Of a stretch of DNA of 51,350 nucleotides, positions 1 through 7,594 are shown in pieces (position 1 is the stretch's first letter; the number at the start of each line of letters is the position of its first letter). The position numbers and the translations under genes were made by a program. A model generated the notes under the pieces. It was not told the origin of the DNA, searched no databases, and worked only from the letters and a program-made list of their open reading frames with translations. This DNA comes from a virus, in IMG/VR virus record IMGVR_UViG_3300031974_003900, positions 1-51,350 of that record; one strand, 5' to 3'.

Positions 1-2
1 AC

Positions 3-638
3 ATATGCGATCTAACCTGTGATGGCTGTTGGGAAGAATGGAGCAGCAGTTGGTGGGTAAAAAAGAATCCACACTTACCTCCTAAACAAGGTATTACTAG
101 CACGGAAGAATTTACACACATACCCGACACTATAAACCGTGTGGTGTTTTTAGGTGGTGAACCACTAATGACAAATAGACACAGACGTTTTTTACAAACA
201 TTTGACAATTTAGAAAATCTATCTGTAGAATATTTTACAAACGGTATGCACAAGTTGCAAGAAGAAGATTTTCAAGTTTTAAGCAAATGCAAACATGTAC
301 ACTTTACAATCAGCATAGACGGTGTAGGAACTTTAAATGAACAGGTGCGTAGTGGTAGCGTTTGGAGCAGAGTTGTAAAAACACTTGATGAAATAGCAGA
401 TACATTTGATTATACAATACACAGTGTTGTACATAAAAACAATTGGCAGGGTTTACCAGAACTTGCAGAATTCGCAAAAAAATATAAAAAATGGACAACA
501 AATGTCTTGACATTTCCAAAAGAACTGGATATAATAAACTTAGAGCAGTGTGACAAAACAAAACTAGAAAAAATATTGGATACATATGATATACCAAACA
601 GGCAATATATAAAGGCACACTTACAAGGAGACGCATAA
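3..638 (+). CDS. Radical SAM protein, 5'-truncated by the window edge
   Basis: The frame is open from the left edge, so the N-terminus lies outside the window. The second codon is the first cysteine of a C-x3-C-x2-C radical SAM cluster motif (CDLTCDGC), followed by a W/S-rich stretch resembling the sequence after the cluster in the N-terminal-twitch radical SAM proteins further along (for example at 31297-32610). A GGEP motif (SAM amino-group binding) lies about 45 residues later, and an SIDG motif follows. It ends one base into the start of the next gene, so the two are probably co-translated. The [4Fe-4S]/SAM chemistry is well supported; the substrate is unknown. It is probably the thirteenth member of the radical SAM set in this window, counting the QueE-like protein. 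Confidence 0.85.
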   Translation: MCDLTCDGCWEEWSSSWWVKKNPHLPPKQGITSTEEFTHIPDTINRVVFLGGEPLMTNRHRRFLQTFDNLENLSVEYFTNGMHKLQEEDFQVLSKCKHVHFTISIDGVGTLNEQVRSGSVWSRVVKTLDEIADTFDYTIHSVVHKNNWQGLPELAEFAKKYKKWTTNVLTFPKELDIINLEQCDKTKLEKILDTYDIPNRQYIKAHLQGDA

Positions 639-1249
639 TGGATATGCGAAGTTATGAAAACTGGAGAGAACACGGTGCTGATGAAAGTTCAGTAGAGGAA
701 GTCACTTGGAATAAAAACGACTTGCTGACACTTCCGTGGTCGCCAACATATATGACAGACGAAATCCCAGAAGATAGTAGTTGGGATACGTTTGCTACAA
801 AAAACAAAAAAGCATTGGAAGCAATGTATGCACAGTGGGGAGTACCCAAAGAAGGTAGCCTACACTATATGAGCATACGTCCAGAACTCACAAAAGGACT
901 TGCTAGTATTATTGCTCCATATGCACATATGAAGTTTAATTACAATTTCCTAAAACTGACACCTGGTTGTAGTTTGATGTGGCACTTTGATACGTATGCA
1001 ACATTTGTAAAATACAACAATATCGCAGAAGACAATGTACACAATGTTTGTCGTACAGTTATTATGATGAACGACTGGGATAGAGGACAAGTGTTGCAAG
1101 TTGGAGATGAAGTTTATACAGGATGGGTTGTAGGTGACACATACACTTGGAAAGGTGATACTTGGCACGGTATGGCAAACTTTGGTCCTAGTGATATTAT
1201 TATCAGTCAAGTAACCTTTTTGGATGAAGATGACCGATATTCCCAATGA
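638..1249 (+). CDS. 2OG-Fe(II) oxygenase-like protein
   Basis: The 203-residue protein carries the H-x-D pair of the double-stranded beta-helix iron site (H116, D118 in WHFD). A distal histidine follows about 60 residues later (H177 in WHGMANFG), in a glycine- and tryptophan-rich C-terminal half typical of this fold. The family couples 2-oxoglutarate decarboxylation to hydroxylation or related oxidations; the substrate cannot be read. The ATG shares one base with the upstream stop, and an AAGGAG ribosome-binding site lies at 625-630. It sits between a radical SAM gene and an aminotransferase gene, which suggests a small-molecule or side-chain modification cassette. No typical RxS 2OG-binding motif is obvious, so cofactor use is inferred. 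Confidence 0.7.
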   Translation: MDMRSYENWREHGADESSVEEVTWNKNDLLTLPWSPTYMTDEIPEDSSWDTFATKNKKALEAMYAQWGVPKEGSLHYMSIRPELTKGLASIIAPYAHMKFNYNFLKLTPGCSLMWHFDTYATFVKYNNIAEDNVHNVCRTVIMMNDWDRGQVLQVGDEVYTGWVVGDTYTWKGDTWHGMANFGPSDIIISQVTFLDEDDRYSQ

Positions 1250-2132
1250 CAAACGCAGTATGGATTTTGGCAGTGCATTTGCTATTCAAGATCCAGAGGC
1301 TATGAAACTGCTACGTAAAAGTAGAAATTTTACTGACTTAAACAGTGATAGTATCATTGATGAATTTTTACACGAGTACGATACTTGGATTAAATCAGGT
1401 ACACTCAATGTGTTTACTGGATTAGAAGATTTTGGATACAAATGTTACAGTAACGGTACTACAGAAGCATTTGATAAGTTTTATATGCGCAATGCTAAAC
1501 GTAGATTTCGCTGCTTCAAAGGTGAATATATGTATCATAAACTTGCATGGCGAGACAAGTTTGTTTGGGCATATTTAGAAGATGAAGAACTACACAGTGC
1601 AGATGCAGTTGTCGTTAGTTTGCCATTTGCAGACACAGGTGACAAGCACGACAAGTATCACGATTTAATGCGTGAATGCAGCGAACTAGGCGTGCCTGTG
1701 CTAGTGGATTGTGCATACTATGGTGCTTGTAGGCACATACACATCGACCTGGCATACCCTTGTATAACCGATGTTACATTTAGTTTAAGCAAAACGTTTC
1801 CTGTTGCATATGCACGTATTGGTATAAGATATACCAAAGTAGACGATGATGACACAATGTTTGTTTATCATAAAATAAATTACAATAACAAAATAGGTGC
1901 ATTGCTAGGACTAGATTATTTAAATAGTTTTACACCAGACTATATTCCAAACAAATATCTTGACAAACAAGCAGATTTCTGTAATAATATAGGAGTATGT
2001 GTAAGTAAGACTGTGCTGTTTGGTATAGATTATAACAACAAGTTTTCGCAGTATAATAGAGGCGGAAAGACAAACAGACTAAGTTTTCACAAACAATATA
2101 TCAAAGGACTAGATATTGCCAGTACAAAGTAA
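1224..2132 (+). CDS. PLP-dependent aminotransferase-like protein (fold type I)
   Basis: The 302-residue protein has the layout of class I/II aminotransferases. There is an SNGTTEAF segment where the phosphate-binding loop is expected (about 76-83), an aspartate in VDCAYYG (D162) expected to contact the pyridine nitrogen, and the Schiff-base lysine in SLSKTFP (K190), followed by ARIGIRY with a candidate arginine. It is shorter than the usual 380-400 residues, mainly in the C-terminal small domain, so activity may be altered. ATGs at 1224 and 1230 are both possible; either overlaps the end of the oxygenase gene. The next gene encodes an amidinotransferase, so an amino-acid-like substrate is plausible but unproven. 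Confidence 0.75.
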   Translation: MKMTDIPNDKRSMDFGSAFAIQDPEAMKLLRKSRNFTDLNSDSIIDEFLHEYDTWIKSGTLNVFTGLEDFGYKCYSNGTTEAFDKFYMRNAKRRFRCFKGEYMYHKLAWRDKFVWAYLEDEELHSADAVVVSLPFADTGDKHDKYHDLMRECSELGVPVLVDCAYYGACRHIHIDLAYPCITDVTFSLSKTFPVAYARIGIRYTKVDDDDTMFVYHKINYNNKIGALLGLDYLNSFTPDYIPNKYLDKQADFCNNIGVCVSKTVLFGIDYNNKFSQYNRGGKTNRLSFHKQYIKGLDIASTK

Positions 2133-3168
2133 CAATGATTGGGATCCATTAGAAGAAATTATAATTGGCACAGCAGAAAACTGTGTGCATCCTACTATGA
2201 ATATCAGCACACATAGTTTTATCTATGGTGGCGAAGATTATGAAGATATCAAACACTTTGATGGGCAGCCTATTGAACAATGGATTGTAGATGAAGCAAA
2301 CGAAGATCTAGAAGGCTTGGAAAAATGTTTGCAAGGACTAGGTGTAAAAACACTACGTCCTGATCCTGTTGATCATAACAAAAAGTTTAGTACACCAGAA
2401 TGGACTACCACTGGCTGGTACACTTTCTGTCCTAGAGATTTGTTATTGCCATTAGACAATATGATTATTGAATGCCCAAGCCCAATGCGAGCACGTTATT
2501 TTGAGACTAGAGCATATTACAAACATTTGTATGGCTGGATGAAAGAAGGCACACAATGGATCAATGCTCCAAAGCCTATTCTGACTGATGATAATTATCA
2601 ACTGGAGGACCGCAGTGAAGCAACCCTTACTAACAAAGAAATTATTTTTGATGCTCCTAATATCGTTCGTCTTGGTAGAGATCTTCTCTGCCAAGTTAGC
2701 AATAGTGGTAACCAACTCGGCTTTGAGTGGCTGAAAACTATACTAGAACCAAAAGGCTATCGTATCCACGTAGCAGAAAAGTATTACAGTTTTGCACACT
2801 TTGACAGCACTGTGTTGCCATTGCGTCCTGGATTGGTACTGCTAAACGCAGGACGTTTAAGTGAAGATTGGTATCCACCTATCTTTAAAGACTGGGATAA
2901 GATTTGGGTAGGCGAAGAAGACTTACACGTTCCGCCGGCAAACACAGGTGTTGCTCCTTGTTCACCTTATATTGGATTAAACTTTTTAAGTGTAAATCCT
3001 GAACTGGTTATTGTAGATGAAAAACAAGAGCAGTTGAGACGCATACTGGGCAAACACGGTATTGACACTATTGGATTGCCCATGCGTCAAGCCCGCAGCA
3101 TGAGTGGTGGATTCCACTGTGCTACACTGGACACCAAACGCAAAGGCACATTGGAGAGCTATTTTTAA
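2116..3168 (+). CDS. Amidinotransferase of the arginine:glycine amidinotransferase type
   Basis: These enzymes move the amidino group of arginine to an amine acceptor through a cysteine intermediate. The 350-residue protein is close to family length and keeps the family blocks: NDWDPLEEIIIG at the start, FDAPN followed by RLGRDL (D179), H228/D230 in AHFDST, and the nucleophile C335 in GGFHCAT, followed by a KRKGTLESY tail. The acceptor amine is unknown; glycine, inosamine or an amine on another product are options. The only start in frame is TTG at 2116, which overlaps the aminotransferase gene by 17 bases. The nearby ATG at 2135 is in another frame. Together with the preceding aminotransferase it could make and then guanidinylate an amine. 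Confidence 0.88.
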   Translation: MPVQSNNDWDPLEEIIIGTAENCVHPTMNISTHSFIYGGEDYEDIKHFDGQPIEQWIVDEANEDLEGLEKCLQGLGVKTLRPDPVDHNKKFSTPEWTTTGWYTFCPRDLLLPLDNMIIECPSPMRARYFETRAYYKHLYGWMKEGTQWINAPKPILTDDNYQLEDRSEATLTNKEIIFDAPNIVRLGRDLLCQVSNSGNQLGFEWLKTILEPKGYRIHVAEKYYSFAHFDSTVLPLRPGLVLLNAGRLSEDWYPPIFKDWDKIWVGEEDLHVPPANTGVAPCSPYIGLNFLSVNPELVIVDEKQEQLRRILGKHGIDTIGLPMRQARSMSGGFHCATLDTKRKGTLESYF

Positions 3169-3392
3169 TGTTACACACAATAGAAGAACTTATCGAACGT
3201 TTAAACGTAATGAAAGACAAAGCAATTGAACTACACCGTGTTCGCAATCAATACAGCAAAATCAGCGGCAAAGAATATGATCGTGTGTATGCTAAAAATT
3301 TACTAGACGATATTCAAGGCATGGCAAAACTTATTGCTGAAGACCGCGAAGGCGATGAAATCAAAACAAAAATGGATGAATGGAAAAAATGA
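3168..3392 (+). CDS. Small uncharacterised phage protein
   Basis: This is a 74-residue, charged, probably all-helical protein with heptad-like leucines at the N-terminus (IEELIERLNVM). I do not recognise a family. The start codon touches the stop of the amidinotransferase gene, and its stop overlaps the next ATG in an ATGA arrangement, which supports a real translated gene in the operon. No catalytic motif, signal peptide or membrane segment is visible. Confidence 0.65.
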   Translation: MLHTIEELIERLNVMKDKAIELHRVRNQYSKISGKEYDRVYAKNLLDDIQGMAKLIAEDREGDEIKTKMDEWKK

Positions 3393-3946
3393 AAAAACAT
3401 CATTACACATACGACGATGTACACAGGGCAGCAACAAACATTTGTTTAAAAATGTACAATGACAACTGGCGTCCAGATTACGTTGTAGGCATTACACGAG
3501 GCGGACTTCCACTAGCATTGCGTATTAGTCAATTACTAGACTGTCGTATGGAAACACTTAAAGTAAAACTGCGTGATGCTGTAGATGGAGAACAATGTGA
3601 AAGCAACTGCTGGATGGCAGAAGAGGCCTTTGGTTATGTTTGGAAAGAAGACCGTGACAAGGTGTTTGGTGAAGCAATTAGTGATCCTAACAAGAAAAAG
3701 AAAATCCTTGTTGTAGATGACATAAACGATACTGGTGCCACATTTGCGTGGATCAAACAAGATTGGCAAAGTGGTTGTTTGCCCGACAATCCAAATTGGG
3801 ACACCATATGGGGCCAGAATGTTCGTTTTGCTGTTATGACAGAAAATTTAAGCAGCGAGTTTGGTGAAGTAAATTATCACTGGCATGAAGTAAACAAAGC
3901 CGAAGAAGATGTTTGGCTGGTATATCCTTGGGAATACGAAAAATGA
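3389..3946 (+). CDS. Purine-type phosphoribosyltransferase
   Basis: The PRPP-binding signature is clear at about residues 106-118: a hydrophobic strand, two aspartates and a DTGAT loop ([14 protein letters not shown]). An early [12 protein letters not shown] strand-loop (about 32-43) matches the pyrophosphate-binding loop of type I phosphoribosyltransferases such as hypoxanthine/xanthine enzymes. The likely reaction is nucleobase plus PRPP to a nucleoside monophosphate. I chose ATG 3389 (185 residues) because it forms ATGA with the upstream stop; an ATG nine bases earlier is possible. The next gene is GMP reductase, so a role in purine salvage or guanine-nucleotide recycling is likely. The base specificity is not readable. 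Confidence 0.85.
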   Translation: MKKHHYTYDDVHRAATNICLKMYNDNWRPDYVVGITRGGLPLALRISQLLDCRMETLKVKLRDAVDGEQCESNCWMAEEAFGYVWKEDRDKVFGEAISDPNKKKKILVVDDINDTGATFAWIKQDWQSGCLPDNPNWDTIWGQNVRFAVMTENLSSEFGEVNYHWHEVNKAEEDVWLVYPWEYEK

Positions 3947-5142
3947 GATTAGAAGAAGACATTAAATTAGATTACAAAGATGTGCTTATCCGTCCAAAGC
4001 GTAGTACACTAAAAAGTCGTAGTGAAGTAAGTTTAGAACGTAAAACAAACTTCCGTAATTACGAGCCAGACTTTGATATTGGAGATTATCATTATCGTGG
4101 TATTCCTATTATGGCTGCTAACATGGATGGTGTTGGTACATTTGAAATGGCTGATAAATTAGCAGAAGGTGAAATCTTTACTTGTCTTGTAAAAACTTAC
4201 ACTGCTGAACAACTAATTGAATACTTTAGTGGTCCTATCGAACGTACCGAATGTGTAGCAATGAGCATTGGTACAAGTGATAGCGATTATAATAAATTGT
4301 TTCAGGTTGTTAAAGAAGTTGAAAACAAATTAAAATATGTTTGTATGGACATTGCTAATGGATACAGTGATCACTTTGCTGCACACGTTCGCAAAGTACG
4401 AGAAGAGTTTCCAGACTTGGTAATCATTGCTGGAAATGTTGTGACAAGAGAAATGACGGAGGAACTTATTCTTGCTGGCGCAGATATTGTTAAAGTGGGC
4501 ATCGGCCCTGGAAGTGTTTGTACAACACGGATCCAAACTGGTGTTGGTTACCCTCAGCTTTCCGCTGTTATTGAGTGCGCTGATGCTGCTCATGGTCTTG
4601 GTGGCCATATCATTGCGGATGGTGGCTGCACTACTCCTGGCGATGTAGCCAAAGCATTTGCTGCCGGTGCTGACTTTGTGATGCTAGGTGGGATGCTTGC
4701 CGGACACGACGAAGGCGGTGGCGAAGTTATTACTAAAACTTACCAGACAAATGAAGCAGAAATACAACCTTTTCCTCCGGGAATGCCAGAAGCAGAAAAA
4801 GAACAAGCGGTAGCAGCAATTGAAAGTGGAGAATTTGATCCGCCAATGAAACCTGTATTTGAAAAGAAAAAATTTGTACAGTTCTACGGTATGAGTAGTG
4901 AAAGTGCAAACGAAAAGCATTTTGGCGGGTTGAAAGATTATCGTTCATCAGAAGGACGCACAGTGCTTGTGCCTTATAGAGGACCTGTTGCTGCTACAGT
5001 ACAGGAGATTTTAGGAGGTGTGCGTAGTACTTGTACATATACAGGTGCTAAAAAAATCAAGCAATTACCAAAGTGTGCCACTTTTATTCGTTGTACACAG
5101 ACACATAATTCAGTATATGAATCATCAACAATAGGAAAATAA
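3943..5142 (+). CDS. guaC: GMP reductase
   Basis: It should reduce GMP to IMP with NADPH. The sequence follows bacterial GuaC closely through the barrel: [13 protein letters not shown]-like start, [12 protein letters not shown], the catalytic-cysteine loop [11 protein letters not shown] (C193), [16 protein letters not shown], and FYGMSSES. There are no CBS domains, unlike IMP dehydrogenase. Starting at ATG 3943 (ATGA overlap with the phosphoribosyltransferase) it has 399 residues, about 50 more than the E. coli enzyme. Most of the excess is a charged insertion at about 262-310, between [11 protein letters not shown] and FVQFYGM. Neighbours suggest guanine-nucleotide remodelling: phosphoribosyltransferase upstream and folE/queE downstream. 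GMP reductase is preferred over IMPDH with high confidence. Confidence 0.95.
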   Translation: MRLEEDIKLDYKDVLIRPKRSTLKSRSEVSLERKTNFRNYEPDFDIGDYHYRGIPIMAANMDGVGTFEMADKLAEGEIFTCLVKTYTAEQLIEYFSGPIERTECVAMSIGTSDSDYNKLFQVVKEVENKLKYVCMDIANGYSDHFAAHVRKVREEFPDLVIIAGNVVTREMTEELILAGADIVKVGIGPGSVCTTRIQTGVGYPQLSAVIECADAAHGLGGHIIADGGCTTPGDVAKAFAAGADFVMLGGMLAGHDEGGGEVITKTYQTNEAEIQPFPPGMPEAEKEQAVAAIESGEFDPPMKPVFEKKKFVQFYGMSSESANEKHFGGLKDYRSSEGRTVLVPYRGPVAATVQEILGGVRSTCTYTGAKKIKQLPKCATFIRCTQTHNSVYESSTIGK

Positions 5143-5143
5143 T

Positions 5144-5272
5144 ATGAGTTGCGGTTGCGGAAGATCGCCAACAGGCAAATGCGTAGGTTGGCACAGTTTA
5201 ACAGAGGAGCAATACCTCGAGAAAAAAGCACAATATGAAGAAAGACAGAGACAGAAGGAATCTAAACAATGA
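5144..5272 (+). CDS. 42-residue cysteine-rich CDGSH-like mini-protein
   Basis: A short ORF starts two bases after the GMP reductase stop codon and ends in an ATGA overlap with the next gene. It opens with C-x-C-x2-S-P-x3-C-x3-H (MSCGCGRSPTGKCVGWH), spacing close to, but one residue shorter than, the CDGSH iron-sulphur motif C-x-C-x2-S-x3-P-x-C-D-G-x-H. The rest is a charged helix ending in QKESKQ. A 2Fe-2S or zinc site is possible; which metal is a guess. The gene is too short for usual ORF cut-offs, but its position and overlaps make it likely real. Confidence 0.65.
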   Translation: MSCGCGRSPTGKCVGWHSLTEEQYLEKKAQYEERQRQKESKQ

Positions 5273-5469
5273 AAGAACAATTAGTCAAAGCAGCACGTAT
5301 GCATGCCGAAGGTGAGCTAGAACGTGCTAAAACTAACATCATGGTTTATATGAATCAAAGTGTTGGTATTGGTGAGCATAGCGATATTGTTGAAGCTATC
5401 CAAGAAGAATTGGATAAAATGGCAGCAGCAGAAGATCGCATTGAAATGTTGAATAAACATTTTGCTTGA
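5269..5469 (+). CDS. Small conserved phage protein, helical
   Basis: A 66-residue protein, predicted helical, with VGIGEHSDIVEAIQEELDKM in the middle. I recall similar short proteins in marine T4-like phages, none with a known function. Its ATG overlaps the stop of the cysteine-rich mini-protein, and its stop overlaps the -35 box of the next promoter. A terminator follows within 50 bases, so it is probably the last gene of the first transcription unit. Confidence 0.75.
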   Translation: MKEQLVKAARMHAEGELERAKTNIMVYMNQSVGIGEHSDIVEAIQEELDKMAAAEDRIEMLNKHFA

Positions 5470-5494
5470 CAAAAACCTAAATATATGGTACACT
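5466..5494 (+). promoter_or_regulatory. Sigma70-like promoter for folE, embedded in a terminator
   Basis: TTGACA (5466-5471), a 17-base spacer and TACACT (5489-5494). The expected start site is near 5501, about 50 bases ahead of the folE ATG. The -10 box is also the left arm of the upstream terminator hairpin. Confidence 0.8.
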
Positions 5495-5517
5495 AAAATA
5501 TGAGTGTACCATTTTTT
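5487..5517 (+). terminator. Rho-independent terminator overlapping the folE promoter
   Basis: A perfect 8-bp inverted repeat (GGTACACT at 5487-5494, AGTGTACC at 5503-5510) with an 8-base loop, followed by A and six T (5512-5517). Transcripts coming from the guaC operon would form it. Transcripts starting near 5501 would lack the left arm and escape it. Confidence 0.8.
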
Positions 5518-5549
5518 ATGACATCCTCGTCTATAACTCGGAGATATAA

Positions 5550-6248
5550 ATGACAGAAGAAGTAAAAGTTAGTCAAGTTGTACGTGAAAGACTACAAAAA
5601 AACAACGTGCGTTTTTATGCAAATGATAATATTAGTGAACACATCAGTGAATTTGAATTGCATGAAATTCAAAACGAATTGACATACAAGTTTCAAGATG
5701 TACTAGATACACTTATCATTGATACAGAAAATGATCCAAACAGCAACGAAACTGCAAAACGTTTGGCAAAGATGTATATCCACGAACTAATGCGTGGACG
5801 TTATTATCCACAGCCCAATGCTACAAGTTTTCCAAATGAAACTGATGATCCGTATGATGGTATGCTAGTAGTACGCAGTGAACTTAAAAGTGTTTGTTCA
5901 CATCACCACCAGCCAGTTACAGGTGTGGCATATATTGGTATTATTGCTGCTGATAAACTAATTGGACTAAGCAAGTATACACGCATTGCACAGTGGTGTG
6001 CTAGACGTGGTACACTGCAAGAAGAACTTGCTATGGATATTGCAAAAGAGATTATGAAGGTTACAGGTGCAACAGACTGTGGTGTTTATATCCAAGCAAC
6101 ACACGGTTGTTGTGAGAATAGAGGCATTATGGCGCATAGTAGTTTAACACAAACAAGTGTGCTAAAAGGTGCTTTTAAAACTGATCCTGGTACAAAGAAA
6201 GAGTTCTTTGATAATATTAAACTACAACAGGAGTTTGCACCAAGATGA
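5550..6248 (+). CDS. folE: GTP cyclohydrolase I
   Basis: It converts GTP to dihydroneopterin triphosphate, the entry step for folate and for 7-deazaguanine (queuosine/preQ0) synthesis. At 232 residues it matches family length. Zinc and active-site motifs are visible: CSHHHQP (C116, H118-H120), and QATHGCCENRGI (H185, C187/C188) where FolE enzymes have a cysteine-containing loop before an RG pair. An ordinary GGAG ribosome-binding site precedes the ATG, and it has its own promoter. It overlaps the QueE-like gene by four bases (ATGA), so the partnership is with deazaguanine metabolism rather than folate. No queD, dpdA or tgt gene is in the window. Confidence 0.92.
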   Translation: MTEEVKVSQVVRERLQKNNVRFYANDNISEHISEFELHEIQNELTYKFQDVLDTLIIDTENDPNSNETAKRLAKMYIHELMRGRYYPQPNATSFPNETDDPYDGMLVVRSELKSVCSHHHQPVTGVAYIGIIAADKLIGLSKYTRIAQWCARRGTLQEELAMDIAKEIMKVTGATDCGVYIQATHGCCENRGIMAHSSLTQTSVLKGAFKTDPGTKKEFFDNIKLQQEFAPR

Positions 6249-7141
6249 AACTAAGATATAGTGAAGCATTTTATTCAGTACAAGGCGAAGGCAAGTTTGT
6301 AGGAGTACCCAGTGTATTCCTACGCACCTTTGGTTGTAACTTCCGTTGTATGAATTTTGGTGTTGATAAAAGCGTAGGAGATCGCTGGAAACAACACGCA
6401 GAAGGTCAGCGTTACAATGCAGAAGTAAAAGCATTGCTAGATGATGGCATTGTAGAAAAGACTGAAAAGTTTGAAGACTTGCCTATTGTACACACAGGTT
6501 GTGATACATACGCAAGTATCTATCCAGAGTTTAAAGACTTTAACAAACTTGCAACTATTGACGAAGTAGTAGAACACTTGCTTAGTTTGTTGCCGGAAGG
6601 CAAATGGACTATGGATAATGGACAAGATGTTCATCTTATTCTAACAGGAGGCGAACCGTTGTTGGCGTGGCAACGACTGTACGTAGAACTATTTGAACAT
6701 CCACGTATGCAGGATCTAAAAAATGTCACAATCGAAACCAACACTACACAGCATCTACACGATGACTTCTACAACTATCTCAACAACCACGACAGAATTC
6801 AGCTCACTTTTAGCTGCTCACCAAAGCTATCCGTTTCGGGTGAGTCTTGGGATGATGCTATCAAGCCTGATGTTGCTCGTGAGTATTCCTGTGTTGATGG
6901 CAGTGATATGTATTTTAAGTTTGTTGTTGCTGATCAAGACGATGTTGATGAAGTTGGCAGAGCTGTTGATGCCTATCGTGCAGCAGGCGTGGACGTTCCT
7001 GTATATCTCATGCCGCTTGGGGGTCGCTCGGAAGAATACACTCTCAACGTACAAGAGGTGGCGAACCTCTGTATGGAACGAGGCTGGAGGTTCTCGCCAA
7101 GACTGCACATTAGCTTATTCGGAAATGCCTGGGGAACTTGA
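6245..7141 (+). CDS. queE: QueE-type 7-carboxy-7-deazaguanine synthase (radical SAM) with a split cluster motif
   Basis: QueE contracts carboxy-tetrahydropterin to 7-carboxy-7-deazaguanine using SAM and a 4Fe-4S cluster. The QueE start (YSVQGEGKFVGVPSVFLR) is present, followed by C31 and C35 in GCNFRC. The usual third cysteine is a phenylalanine (F38). A GCDTYAS block with C86 appears after a 50-residue insertion and probably supplies the third ligand, since GCDT resembles the end of the normal motif. The GGEPLL motif, ETN strand and SPKLS block are also present. At 298 residues it is longer than the usual 210-240 because of this insertion and a longer C-terminus. It overlaps folE. Confidence 0.88.
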   Translation: MKLRYSEAFYSVQGEGKFVGVPSVFLRTFGCNFRCMNFGVDKSVGDRWKQHAEGQRYNAEVKALLDDGIVEKTEKFEDLPIVHTGCDTYASIYPEFKDFNKLATIDEVVEHLLSLLPEGKWTMDNGQDVHLILTGGEPLLAWQRLYVELFEHPRMQDLKNVTIETNTTQHLHDDFYNYLNNHDRIQLTFSCSPKLSVSGESWDDAIKPDVAREYSCVDGSDMYFKFVVADQDDVDEVGRAVDAYRAAGVDVPVYLMPLGGRSEEYTLNVQEVANLCMERGWRFSPRLHISLFGNAWGT

Positions 7142-7214
7142 AGAAAATTTAAAAACTATTCCCCAAGGTATACAGTCTGAAGAACAACTTGAAAAAATAA
7201 GGAGGCAGATATGA
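7125..7214 (+). CDS. Possible 29-residue peptide overlapping the queE end
   Basis: An ATG at 7125 opens a short charged peptide (starts MPGELEENLK) that fills the otherwise empty gap after queE and ends in an ATGA overlap with the next gene. There is no strong ribosome-binding site, so it may be only a spacer that keeps ribosomes moving. Low confidence. Confidence 0.3.
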   Translation: MPGELEENLKTIPQGIQSEEQLEKIRRQI

Positions 7215-7594
7215 AACAATGGTTAAAAAACATAACAGGAATTACTGCTAAAGAAAAAGAACTAGAGGCTAAAGAATTAGCAGTACTAGATAAAACAGAT
7301 CCTAAAGCTGCTGCTACTAAACGTGGCGAGCCTTGGGTAAATGTGTTGGATATGCAAGTAAATGAAGAAAACATTCGCAATGGGTTCTTTGAATTAGATT
7401 GGAACAAATACTTTATCGAAGAATTACTAGCAGCAGGATACGGTAGTGAAGGTGATGAACAGGAACAAATTGTAGATCGCTGGTTCAAGGACATTATTTT
7501 TAACATGTTACAGGAAGAAGGACTTGACACAAACAGAAATGCCGGTTATATTAATGTTGTACCAATAGAAAAAGGCAAAAGTGAAGTATCATGA
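7211..7594 (+). CDS. Conserved phage protein of unknown function
   Basis: A 127-residue acidic protein with a helical, lysine/glutamate-rich N-terminus (about 1-40) and a compact C-terminal region containing ELDWNKYFIEELLAAGYG and IVDRWFKDIIFNM. I recall similar proteins in marine T4-like phages but no assigned role. It has a strong AAGGAGG ribosome-binding site at about 7199-7205. Its last codons overlap the flap endonuclease start by four bases, so the two are probably co-expressed during replication. Confidence 0.75.
   Translation: MKQWLKNITGITAKEKELEAKELAVLDKTDPKAAATKRGEPWVNVLDMQVNEENIRNGFFELDWNKYFIEELLAAGYGSEGDEQEQIVDRWFKDIIFNMLQEEGLDTNRNAGYINVVPIEKGKSEVS

Noticed and set aside
310-636. 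Antisense ORFs opposite radical SAM and other genes throughout the window
   Set aside because: They lack ribosome-binding sites and recognisable motifs and lie opposite well-supported genes.
6245-7141. QueE as a pseudogene because the third cysteine of the motif is missing
   Set aside because: The frame is intact, all other blocks are present and a GCDTYAS segment can supply the cysteine.
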